The notes under the pieces were generated by a model, which saw nothing but the letters and a program-made list of their open reading frames with translations, had not been told where the DNA came from and did not search any database. Shown here piece after piece: positions 11,957-23,800 of a DNA stretch of 64,000 bases. The stretch is from Telmatactis stephensoni (taxonomy: Eukaryota; Cnidaria; Anthozoa; Actiniaria; Isophelliidae). Positions within the stretch are counted from its first letter, which is position 1. Every line of letters begins with the position of its first letter. The translations under genes and the position numbers were made by a program. Where the stretch lies: positions 377,001 to 441,000 of the forward strand of contig JALIZF010001633.1 in NCBI GenBank assembly GCA_029948255.1, written 5' to 3'.

Positions 11957-12955
11957 GGTTCTAGTAGAAAAAATAAGTGATTACGAGGAGAAAACAACTT
12001 CAACTTGATTTAATAAGATTTTAAATGGAACCAAGGTGAAACAAAGATCACTACTAAAAAGGCAAAAAAATATAGCAGCTCAATAAGATGGTCCATCCAT
12101 TATGTTACTCAACAAATCGATATTGAAAAAATTATCATTGAAAAACATAACAAAAAGTATTTAGTATTTGGCTGATGCAATCTTAAGTGAATCCCAACAC
12201 AAATCCTCAAGAAAAATCTACAAAGAAAAAAGAATTATATGAGTGAAGTACTATCTAAAATACTACTTAAATCTCCATACACAACTTTAAAATACCTTCA
12301 AAAATAGATTTTGGTGAAGATTGCCTTCACATTTCTTGGATGTTATTTAAAGCTGGTTTGCCTAACCTTATTGTCAGATATGAGATATCGTGTACTTGGT
12401 GTCAAACATATATACACAAAAAATGTCAAGAAATTGTAAGTAATTGCATCATCTGACAGAAGAGAGGGACTGGTACCCAGTGCATTGTTTTTATAAACAA
12501 TACCTTATTTATATGCATGATATTCAAAACTTGATTATCATATTACATAATGAAAGTGAAAGTAAAAAAATGTAAATTATATATCCAAATAATGTAAAAC
12601 ATATGTTAATTGATTTGAGATCATAAAGTTAATCTTTAGACAAAGAATATAAAATAAGCTTAAGCTGATCACTACTAAAAGCAAGAGTTCACTTGTTAAC
12701 TCTTGTTTAATCTGAACTCAATTAAATCTTGAGTTGCCTACAGTATGGCATCTCACGATGCATCAAATGATTTCTTCCATGCCTGCACTTTGTTTATTGT
12801 TTCATATCATCTGTGCATATAATTATAACGTGAATAAAGCTTGTTACGTGTAAATAGTACGTGGATTTTACAGATCTACATACTGCAAGCAAAGACAAAT
12901 AAATACAACATTTACCACGCCTAATCAGTAACACATGCTCTCACAACCAACCTAC

Positions 12956-13180
12956 CGTTACGAAGCTTTAATCCATACACTGAGAAACAAGTTGTGAAGC
13001 GATCGCGTCCAGAACAACAACAAACAGTTCAACGGCGAGGAAGTATTTGCGTGTAGTGTGATCTTCAGGAAGCTGTACGTCTAAACTCAACTCTGGGATC
13101 TTTCCCTTCAGCAAGCTTTCTGTTTTTGTGTTAATGTTTTTAGGTATTATTGGGGATGGAATGATGTAATATCCCAATCA
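12956..13180 (-). other. GTPBP1: Probable 5' non-coding exon of GTPBP1
   Basis: The coding start of GTPBP1 sits 4 bp after a splice acceptor at 11961-11962, so an upstream exon is required. On the minus strand a good donor, AACG followed by GTAGGT, ends an exon at 12956. The upper boundary is not defined. A 69-codon frame (12968-13177) lies in this exon; it ends before the donor and would be at most an upstream ORF. The intron (11961-12955) shows only AT-rich sequence. Confidence 0.5.
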
Positions 13181-13673
13181 AAACAATAACAGATCCAACA
13201 ATTGCCCTGTAAAAATTAGAAATTTCATCAGTGTCTTCGACCCTTTGATGTTCTCAGGGGAATACGCAAGCGCGCATTTGGAAACTGGGCCAGATCGTCT
13301 CTTGTACCCACTCTCCCCTGAAAAATTATTTCTTGACTAAATTAAGTCTTACTTTTACATCTTTTTATAATCTATATTAATTATGATAATAAACAAGAGA
13401 AATATCTGAGAATAGTTTCGGGATATTTTACTTTGAATGAATAAATTCTTTGTATTTAATTTTAGCTTTAGCTCGATCAAGTTTGACCGCGTTGTAAAAA
13501 TTATTGACCAGCGGATTTTCCATTTAATATCAATATGGCGGGTCTTTTAGAACCTTGAAAACTTTCGAAGAAATTTGGCTAAAAATTTTTGGCACTTTAT
13601 TGGTAGATGTGGGGAGTGAATTATATTTGTGAAGTATTGCTTCGTCTAAGCTTCTCAACCAAAAGTTCAAACG
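13181..13673. promoter_or_regulatory. Divergent promoter between GTPBP1 and the Josephin gene
   Basis: Two genes point away from each other across this gap of about 500 bp. AATATGGCGGG at 13533-13543 resembles a YY1-type core promoter motif and lies 131-141 bp upstream of the Josephin start codon. No TATA box stands out. GTPBP1 probably starts transcription near the left edge. That one region serves both genes is an inference from the layout. Confidence 0.5.
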
Positions 13674-15658
13674 ATGGCAGAGAATCAAATTTATCATGAA
13701 AAGCAAAGCCGGATGTTGTGTGCAGTTCACGCTCTAAACAATATATTCCAAGACCCTAACGCCTTTAGCAAAGATGATTTTGATTCTATATGTTATAATT
13801 TAAGTCCTGATACGTACGTTAATCCTCACAAAAACCCACTTGGTTTAGGCAATTATGATGTCAATGTGCTTATGTCTGCTATTGCTTTGAAAGGCTACGA
13901 AGTTGTATGGTACGACAAGAGAATGTAAGTTTTAAGAGGCTGATATACATTTGTATGTAATCATTCATTCATTTATCCATTCATTCGTTCAATGACTGCT
14001 CTTTATGCCACATAAGGTTTTGACTGGCTTTGACTTTACTTCTGTTACATATTCAATATAAAAAAGGCCTATACTTTGATAAGTTTACTCCTAAAAATAG
14101 TTTACACTAATACTAGTGTTTGAAATAGTGTTTAAAACAGTACTAGTGATTGAAATAAATGAATGAATGAATAAATAAATGAATAAATAAATAAATTGTT
14201 CATTCATTCGATCATTCATTCATCTTTCATTCGTCCATTTGTTCATTCATTCACTCATTCATTGACTAAACATGATATGTGCATGATTGAGTAAATTCTT
14301 TTTAATGGCAAATATTAAAAACTGTAAACTGATCATTCTATTCATTTGTTCTTCCATCCATTCATTCACTCATTCATTCATTTGTTTGTTCATTCTTTCA
14401 TTCATTCATTTGCTCATTCTTTCATTCATTTGCTTGTTTATTGATTCATCCATTCATTCATTTGGTCAAGTGCCAGGAGCCCATACAACTAGGACTTATA
14501 ATTCAGGGGCAGATTCAGGGGAGGGGTGTACCCACTCCTGTGATGACTTTGAGTCCTTTTTTCTCAATATTTTTTTAATAATATCTTCTAGGCAGTTTCC
14601 AATTTATATAATAGTGTATCACTCCTGAAGACGGGACACCCTCTCCCGGAAATAGTCCTAGATCTCTATCTCTGCTAACTTTTCATTTTCTCCAACCTGG
14701 TTGTCTTTAGTTTCATATTTCCTCAGCATTCAAGCATGCATTGATTGTCTAAGGTGAAGTTACTTGGCTGTATCAAAGAATGGGTTTCCATCTACTAATT
14801 GCACCTTTTGTTCTGAGATTGAAAGCAAACAATACAATATAGCTATAGATGGGAAAACAATTATAACTCTGAAGAGAGATAAAGAAAGTTGTTCACTCCT
14901 AGTAATGGGTTCCTGATTTTATTTGTTCATTCATTCTTATCATACTTTCATTCATTCATTCATCCATTCATTCATTTTGTTCAATCATTCATCCTTTCAT
15001 TCATTCATTCAATCATTCATTTGTTTGTTCATTTGTTCATTCATTCATCCATTTAATCATTGTTTTGTTCATTCATTTATTCATCAATTCATTCATTCAT
15101 TCATCCATTCATTCACTCTTTCATTCATTTATTCATCCTTTCATTCATTCATCCTTTCATCCATTCATTCATTTGTTTTTCTTAGCTCATGAGAAAAATA
15201 TTTTGTTTCACATCACAAAATTCTTGAAAAAATTAGCTCTGTTCAAAATAGTTTATAGCACAATCAGTCTATCAGCCCTTTTACTAAGATTTAGCAATAA
15301 TATTGTGACTGAGGTAAGAGTTTAATAGCATTTTACTTTCCTTTTTTTCAGTTCACTAGAATTATTGTGTTTTGATAATATTTATGGTATTGTCATCAAT
15401 AAACCTTCCAATGCTAGACTCGTTGGACTTACTGTTCCAATAAAAAGACCACATTGGTTTTCAGTTAAGAAAATTGGAACCACCTTTTATAACTTGGATT
15501 CTAAACTCAGTGAACCAATGGTTATAGGAGAGCAAGACAATGATATCATACAATTTTTGACACATTTAATGCAAGAGGAAACCAAAGCCGAGGTTCTTCT
15601 TGTTGTGGAAAAAGATGTTGCAGAGATGAAGTCCTGGAGAAAGATGGACGGCAACTAA
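13674..15658 (+). CDS. JOSD2: Josephin-domain deubiquitinase (JOSD1/JOSD2-like), complete
   Basis: Two exons, 13674-13924 and 15352-15658, join in frame ([12 protein letters not shown]) to give 185 residues, the size of vertebrate JOSD2. The whole protein is one Josephin domain. The catalytic Cys is C16 in [10 protein letters not shown], the His is H118 in RPHWFSV, and the third residue is D133 in YNLDSKL; JOSD proteins have Asp where ataxin-3 has Asn. Other conserved blocks are [20 protein letters not shown] and the C-terminal [10 protein letters not shown]. The enzyme cleaves ubiquitin chains; there are no UIM motifs as in ataxin-3. ATG 13674 gives the expected N-terminus close to YHEKQ. 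The intron of 1427 bp is full of ATTC repeats. JOSD1 and JOSD2 probably arose in vertebrates, so the symbol marks the closer match only. Confidence 0.93.
13963..14465. repeat. ATTC/GAAT tetranucleotide arrays, Josephin gene intron, first block
   Basis: ATTC tracts lie at about 13963-13992, 14180-14260 and 14338-14463, with the complementary GAAT orientation at 14155-14185. The change of strand within 100 bp gives a potential hairpin. The tracts create long frames of His, Ser, Phe and Ile that are not genes. Confidence 0.9.
14920..15180. repeat. ATTC tetranucleotide array, Josephin gene intron, second block
   Basis: A dense, imperfect ATTC array of about 250 bp ends 170 bp before the second exon. 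The sequence between the two blocks (14466-14919) shows no gene. Confidence 0.9.
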
Positions 15659-16384
15659 TATTCGATGTCAGAAAGATTACTAATGAGATAATGTAATATG
15701 TCCTTGGTAATGGACTTTTTACTAAATTTTTATTTTATCTCATTTTCAAAATTGTTGAACTGCACCTTTGAAAAATTAGTAAATTTGTAATTTTGAAGTT
15801 GTCAATATTGCAGACTAATTCCATAGTTTTTGCTGTTTTGTGGTACTGGTAGGTCTTGCCACCACAGGAACCACAGGAAGACCAACTTATGGAATAAGTC
15901 TATCACTGTATCATCAGTTACTTCAGTCTTGACAGTGAAGTTTTGGGAATATATATATATTTTTTTTTTGGAAGGGGAGGAGCCTCCTTTGCAAATGTTC
16001 CTTTATGTCGTCATGTAGTACTTAGCTCCTTTTTAAGTTCTTTTTTGGGGAGATAAGTGTTGCGTGATGACCCAGGGTATGGCTATTTTAAATGACCTAA
16101 TGCTTAAATCCTGGGATTATGGTAACGTGTTTGTTCACCATTCCAAATGTCAAATTTAAATGATTTAATGTGTAATGTACAATAGAAACTGACAATTTGG
16201 AGGTGTAAAGAAATTTTTGCAAACAGCTAGTGGAATCAAAATAAAAAAGATAAATCAACGTTTAAATCAACGAAAACGGATGAGTTTTTTCCAAATTAAT
16301 TTTCTTTCAAAAAATCACCAGGAAAATCTATAAAGGAGCCCATTTTCGCGCTTCGATAAGTTTCTGGGTTTGAATGTTTATATC
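15659..16384. other. Josephin 3' UTR and spacer before KIF19
   Basis: No further exon was seen between the Josephin stop codon and the KIF19 promoter region. It holds an (AT)n/poly-T tract near 15949-15969 and otherwise plain AT-rich sequence. Confidence 0.6.
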
Positions 16385-16398
16385 GTTGCTATAGCAAC
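16385..16398. promoter_or_regulatory. RFX-type X-box upstream of KIF19
   Basis: GTTGCTATAGCAAC is a perfect palindrome of two half-sites around an AT spacer and matches the X-box bound by RFX transcription factors. It lies 321-334 bp upstream of the KIF19 start codon. RFX factors drive ciliary genes across animals, and KIF19 is a ciliary kinesin, so the site is in a meaningful place. The transcription start is not known. Confidence 0.65.
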
Positions 16399-16718
16399 GT
16401 CATGGCTGGATAGCTTTCATGTGCCATGCGTGGAACATTCGATCATAAAATAAACTGTTTATTTCGCTCTCGAACACAGGATACTGCATACTACAGTACA
16501 GAATGGTGTAACTATAACAAAATGGATTTTTTATTCTACTCGAAAACATTAGTTTCAAGATGTTTTTTTATTCCTTGAGATGATAGAATCAAGAAATCTT
16601 GACGCAGGCAAGAATGTCATCGAAGATTTCACAACTTGAAAGCTGCCAAGTTTTGGCTATGATGTTTGAGAGAGACATATCTCTTTGTTTCTCGTTTTAA
16701 GTGAATTTGTCTTCTAAT

Positions 16719-19700
16719 ATGCCTGATAAAGAACCAGGTCACACACAGAACTTAGTGGTAAGTTTTAGAGTCAAATTGTTTTCTATTTCAAAAAATTTCC
16801 AAGTGTAGTTTCGTATCGAATTCAGCTGATTTCTACTATTGCAAGCTCATTGAGCTACAATTAACTATAGTATGTTGTGATTCTAGACTCTTCTTTTTCA
16901 TTAGGTTGCTCTCAGAGTAAGACCCTTGAGTTCTTCTGAGCAAGGAGACAAAGAAATCGTCCACGTACTAGATAAGAACGTAAGTTTTGATAACTTCTTC
17001 GAATTCGGACAAGTTTTTTTCGTTCTTGGAACGTTGCCGAAAAGCTTGTCATCGAAAAACTACTGGAGTTTGCACACTAGAACCTCTTTCCCTAACTAAA
17101 GACTTCTTAAACTGTGCTCGCTCAATATTAAGTTTTATCAAAGAAGTCGAAATGCTCACAGATGTCACGTACTTTAGATCACTTTTGTCTGTTTGTTATC
17201 CTCCTTATTGGTTATTTTTGGAGTGTGATATCCTGCAAGATGTTTTCTAAAGAGAGCGAACGATTGTCGGTTTCTCTGTACTTTGGTCAACGCCTCATTC
17301 TGCGCAATATACTGTGTAAAATGTAATAACTACCCCATGTGAATGAGTTTTGACAATTTGCACAACGACTTTTTCTAATACTGCAGCTGATACATTGTTT
17401 ACCTTGGAGAGGAAATTGCCTTATGGAAAGTTCTTGTAGGCTACGCAGATTATGTACAGCCTATCCCCCAAATGCAAATGCATTTTTTATTTCTTTAAAT
17501 TTTTAACTTTTTTGTCCTGAAATAAGAACAAAATCAATTACTGTTTGTATTATTCTTTTGAAAGAAAACTATTAATAGTTCTGTGGGTAGCTTTTTCCAT
17601 GAACATATAAATGTTTTGTTCATAAATTTGTTACTTTATAGAAGATAATGGTTATTGTCCTTTAAGGGAGATGTGGTTTTGTGTGGGTTATTCTATCAAT
17701 TCCACCCAGTATGAGTTACATTATATTATTTACACAAATGTTTATATATCCATGTTGACATACATGTAGATAGCATAAGGAAACCATAGTTATATCAAGT
17801 TTATAAGTTTTTCATTTTTTTGAATGTTAAATAACAGCTGGTAGTATTACAAGATCCCAATGAAGATCAGGATGACGTTCTAAGAGCAAATAGATCAAGA
17901 GAAAAGCAATATGTATTTGACCATGCTTTTGGTCCTGCTTCTAGTCAGGTTGGTGAAATATTTATAATGCACAAGATTGTGCTCTAGTATTGATGGACTC
18001 TTAAGCAATGCCCAGGTGTCTTGAGGTGACTAACATTTGGTCTCGAGTAAGTGAAAATATGGTATGGAAAAGCTGGCACAGTAGGGTGTCTAAGGGTTCT
18101 ATGATGCTTGTGATATAGCACTGCCTTGAGACATTACATCTGACAAGAACTAATAAACTATGAAGTAATAATCAGCTTTTCAAGCTGTGAGCTGCATTTT
18201 AGTTACTATAGCAACTAGAAAAAAATATGGTGATTAAATTGCTGCAGACCAATTTACTAGGGCAGGTTACCAAGAGGCAAAATAGACAATAAGCATGAAG
18301 AATTATTGATAAATATGCTTGATATTTGTTGTTGAAATTATAGTCATCAAATTGCTGCATTTCACCCAGGCAGCTTGCCAAAAGGGAAGCTAAAGAGTTA
18401 TTGACATTGCTCAAATTTTGTACTGAAATCTCTTTTGAATGAGAATGTCATCTTTTCTCTTCTCTAGAAAAGACAATTATACCATAATTTTTCCTGCATC
18501 TTTGTCCTTTTTATTAATGTTCTATTTTCTATAGAATGATGTGTACAGTGTTACAACCAAACCTCTTATAGAAAATGTTGTGACTGGCTACAATGCAACA
18601 GTATTTGCATATGGTGCTACAGGAGCAGGCAAGACATATACCATGTTAGGAAGTGACAACAGGCCAGGAATTATGGGTTTAACACTCAATGACCTCTTTG
18701 CTCACATGGATTCAACAAAGGAAGATGTGAAATACACAGTTACTATGTCTTATCTGGAGGTATGATAACTGTCATTCTGTAATATTGAAGAGGTCTATGT
18801 AAAAACAGAGTAAGTGACTCTGATCAAATACTGACTTCTCCTTTGATAATTAAAGATTTTTTAAGAGAATATATACTTTGATCACAAATCACTCATGCTG
18901 TTTTTGCACTGACCTCTTCAATCATCCAATTTGTCCTGTCTTGTCCTCAGCAAAGGATCATTATTAAACTCTCTTTGATTTTAGATTTATAATGAAATGA
19001 TTCGAGATCTACTCAACCCTTCATCTGGAATTCTTGAGCTAAGGGAGGATGCTAAAGGTGTCAATGTTGCTGGATTATCAGATGTTGAAGCAAAAACTAC
19101 TAGTGAGGTAGAGAATAATCATTTTTACATATCAGAAAATGTTTACATGTATATTGTACATTATTTTTATAGTAATAAATGACCATCCTATATTGTCAAT
19201 TTTGCACATGAATTATTAATGAAGATGCACCAGAATTGATGATTTTGATGTTGTTGACAATAATAAAGGTAACAAAAGTACAGATAAGTGTGATCAAAAG
19301 TGATAGAAATGGGCTACAAGATTGTCAGATGCAGGTTTTCTTTGCAATAAGATTGATTTCCAACTGGTAATAGATTATCAAATTATAAGAGCTATCTTGA
19401 TGTTTAGCCACAGACTTGTCAGTTTTGAGAAGACAGTGAGAAACTGTCACAGCAGCGTGTTTCTCTTACATAGACATCCACAGGGCAGTTTGTGTTTGTG
19501 GAACAGACCATATTGCACTGTATATGCATGACCATGTCAGTGCCATAATGTTTATAAAAAGATTATCATTCCTACCATAACCATGTCATAATGTGACTGT
19601 AGTTTTCACAGTCATATCTGCTTTATAAATGTATATAGTGATCAGGCTTATCAAAGCTGAGTGATAATTCAATGTCACCTTTAACAATGAATTGTCTTCC

Positions 19701-20758
19701 ATTACTGATAACCAGGTTATGCATATGTTACTGATGGGCAACAAACAAAGAACATCAGAACCTACTGCAGCTAATAAAACATCATCTAGATCACATGCTG
19801 TATTGCAGGTACTAAGCTGTGATAGTAGTACAGGCTGTGTACAATGTGCTTGTGTTTATAGGTCAATAGTGTGGTAATAGAGTGGCTTAATTCATACAAG
19901 TGGGAAACTGATCGTATTGTAACATGACCATGTCAGTACTGTGATGTCTATAAAAACACTTGTAATTCCTGCCATAACCATACTGTGCATTGACCATACA
20001 ACTGGTATAGTCAATTTCCCAGTCATATGAAAATCACTCTAGTAATGATGATGATGATGATCTATGTTGTTATGGTGATTGTGTCTGAGTCTTTGGCATA
20101 TACTGTAAACTTTATAGTACCCTTCCCTTGCCCTGGTAATACATTGTATGTTATGTCCTGGCCTTGCTGATGCCAAATGATGTTCTTTGAAATTTCATAA
20201 TTATGGGCTATTACATTATTTATATTAAATCAAACAAAGTTTAAATTGCATACCTCTAGACTGAGATAAATCAATTATGTATTGTGTTTAGGTAACTGTA
20301 AGTCAGAAAAGCAGAGTTGAAAATGTCATTCAAGAAATCAAAGTTGGTAAACTGTTTATGATTGACCTGGCTGGTTCTGAACGAGCAGCACAGACCAAGG
20401 TAATTGAATACCTGATTAATAATTAATTAATAATTATTGACTCATTGTACCTCAATGCTTGACTTTAATTTCAATTTAAATATTTCTCATAGAATCGTGG
20501 TAAACGTATGATTGAAGGTGCACATATCAACAGATCACTTTTAGCTCTTGGAAACTGCATTAATGCTTTATGTAAGTATTAAGGTGACTTCATTTCTAAC
20601 TACAATACACTCTTTAATTGACAGTAATTTTCAATTTCATGCAATATTTTAATTTTTAGCTGAAAATAGAGGACATTATGTAAACTTCAGAGACAGTAAG
20701 CTGACCAGGCTTTTGAAGGTAAAGTCTGATAAATGGTATAATAATAATAATAACAATA

Positions 20759-20804
<46 letters not shown>

Positions 20805-23800
20805 ATTGTTATATAGCACCATTTCCATTGCTGTCCAATGGCACTTTACAATACCTGAAAAAATAGATAATATCTCCTTAAAATACATGATAAAGTTGAA
20901 ATTAAATGTTATTTTGTGTTGCAGGACTCTCTTGGTGGTAATTGTAAAACAGTAATGATTGCACATGTCAGTCCTGCTGGGAAAGGATTTGAGGAGAGTA
21001 GAAATACACTGTTATATGCAGACAGAGCAAAGAATATAAAAACAACTGTAAGTTTTTAGATCAAACTAGCTTACTTCAGAACGGTGTCAGTACAAATGGC
21101 AATTTTACATTCTTGTAATAATTTGTCATTTGCCATTCATCATTACTGTTAGCTTCAATCATTATTATAATAGTGATTTTCAATATTATATTTGCAGACT
21201 CTGACTTTCAAACAGTCCATTGAATTTTGTTATCTACTTCCATCAATGAAACAATAATAAAAATAAAAAATGAACAAAAAAGGTAGTCCTAAAAATGTAG
21301 CAAATTACCAAATATGATCTTTAGACAATTCATAACAGCTCTACATGCATGTCATTTTGTTATAAGTAGTTCTTTGTAATTTTGATTTGGAACTTTGATT
21401 GACAAAAATAGATAACCAAAATATTGAAAATCACTGTAAAATCCACCATCATCATGTCATCATCATCATCACCATTGTAATCATCATCATAAATATTCAT
21501 TTCCACTTTTCATTATTTCAATTCCACTATTTTAGATCAAAAAGAATCAATTCAATGTGTCATACCATATTGCTCAATACACAAGTATAATTGCTGATCT
21601 GAGAAAAGAAATCTTCAGACTTAAAACCAAGATAGCAGAACAGTCTCTCAGTGAACCTGACTCGAACATCAAGAAAGAGAAAGGTAAGAACTGAACAAAG
21701 GTGCTGGGAAATGTTTGGTAGGTATTAGGTAAATTGTCAGTAACTGGCTTGTAAGGTATCAGTAAGTGGTTGGTAATGTGTCACTAAGTGGTGCATGGTA
21801 AGGTGTCTGTGGTTGATAAGGTATCAGTAAGTGGTGGTAAGGTGTTAGTAAGTGGTTGGTAAGGTGTCAGTAAGTGGTTGGTAAGGTATCAGTAAGTGGT
21901 GGTAAGGTGTCAGTGGTTGGTAAGGTGTCAATAAGTGGTTGGTAAGGTATCAGTAAGTGGTTGGTAAGGTATCAGTGGTTGGTAAGGTGTCAGTAGTGGT
22001 TGGTAAGGTGTCAGTAAGTGGTTGGTAAGGTGTCAGTAAGTGGTTGGTAAGGTGTCAGTAAGTGGTTGGTATCAGTAAGTAGGTGGTAAGGTGTCAGTGG
22101 TTGGTAAGGTGTCAGTAAGTGGTTGGTAAGGTGTTAGTAAGTGGTTGGTAAGGTGTCAGTAAGTGGTTGGTAAGGTGTCAGTAAGTGGTGGTAAGGTGTT
22201 AGTAAGTGGTTGGTAAGGTGTCAGTAAGTGGTTGGTAAAGTATCAGTAAGTAGGTGGTAAGGTGTCAGTGGTTGGTAAGGTGTCAGTAAGTGGTTGGTAA
22301 GGTGTTAGTAAGTGGTTGGTAGGGTGTCAGTAAGTGGTTGGTAAGGTGTCAGTAAGTGGTTGGTAAGGTGTCAGTAAGTGGTGGTAAGGTGTTAGTAAGT
22401 GGTTGGTAAGGTGTCAGTAAGTGGTGGTAAGGTGTTAGTAAGTGGTTGGTAAGGTGTCAGTAAGTGGTGGTAAGGTGTTAGTAAGTGGTTGGTAAGGTGT
22501 CAGTAAGTGGTTGGTAATGTGTCATTAAGTGGTGCATGGTAGGGTGTCAGTGGTTGGTAAGGTGTCAGTAAGTGGTTGGTAAAGTATCAGTAAGTGGTGG
22601 TAAGGTGTTAGTAAGTGGTTGGTAAGGTGTCAGTAAGTGGTTGGTAAGGTGTCAGTAAGTGGTTGGTGTACATGTAGTTAAGGGTAGTAGTGTACATATG
22701 ATGTAGTAGTTCTCCTTTTTTTGATAAATATTCTGCTTTGTAATTTTAAATCTCTTTTTTGTATCATGTATTACTTAGAGGAACAATTCAAGAATCGAGA
22801 CCACAGTGAAATGAACAAACTACGTAATGAGCTTGTCAGCACATTTCGTGAACAAATGGAAATAAGGTAATTACAGTTTGTCATTTTCCAGCTCTACTTC
22901 ACACAAACACTGTTTAGCACTGACTGCCATATTTACAGGTTCCTTGTCATTGTAAATATTTTCTAATTATTTATGTTTTCTTTAAAGACACAAGTTAATG
23001 GAATTGGAAGATGTAGCTATGCAGATAGCAATAGACACGAACCGTTATATTTTGGTTATAGATGAGTAAGTTAACTATTCAAGTCAGTTTCGTATTGTAT
23101 TTGCGCTTTTAGCAGTTGGTATTGGCGATGGGGTGTTGGTATCGATTTTTGTGGTGGTGGTGGTGGTGGTAGTGATGATAGCAGTATAGTTTTCATCGTT
23201 GGTGGTGGTTTAAGTAAGTGTTGTGGGTACGTTGGTGGTGATGGCGGTAGTAGTGCTTTGGGTACGTTGGTGGTGATGGTGGTAATGTTGTGGGTACGTT
23301 GGTGGTGATGGTGGTAATGTTGTGGGTACGTTGGTGGTGATGGCGGTAGTGTTGTAGGTACGTTGGTGGTGATGGTGGTGGTAGTGTTGTAGGTACGTTG
23401 GTGGTGATGGTGGTAGTAGTGTTGTAGGTACGTTGGTGGTGATGGTGGTAGTAGTGCTGTGGGTACGTTGGTGGTGATGGTGGTGGTAGTGTTGTAGGTA
23501 CGTTGGTGGTGATGGTGGTAGTAGTGTTGTAGGTACGTTGGTGGTGATGGTGGTAGTAGTGCTGTGGGTACGTTGGTGGTGATGGTGGTGGTAGTGTTGT
23601 AGGTACGTTGGTGGTGATGGTAGTAGTGTTGTAGGTACGTTGGTGGTGATGGTGGTAGTAGTGCTGTGGGTACGTTGGTGGTGATGGTAGTAGTGTTGTA
23701 GGTACGTTGGTGGTGATGGTGGTGGTAGTAGTGCTGTGGGTACGTTGGTGGTGATGGCGGTGGTAGTGCTTTGGGTACGCTGGTGGTGATGGTGGTAGTG

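Noticed and set aside
14287..15325. Frames rich in Phe, Ile, His and Ser in the Josephin gene intron
   Set aside because: Products of ATTC tetranucleotide repeats.
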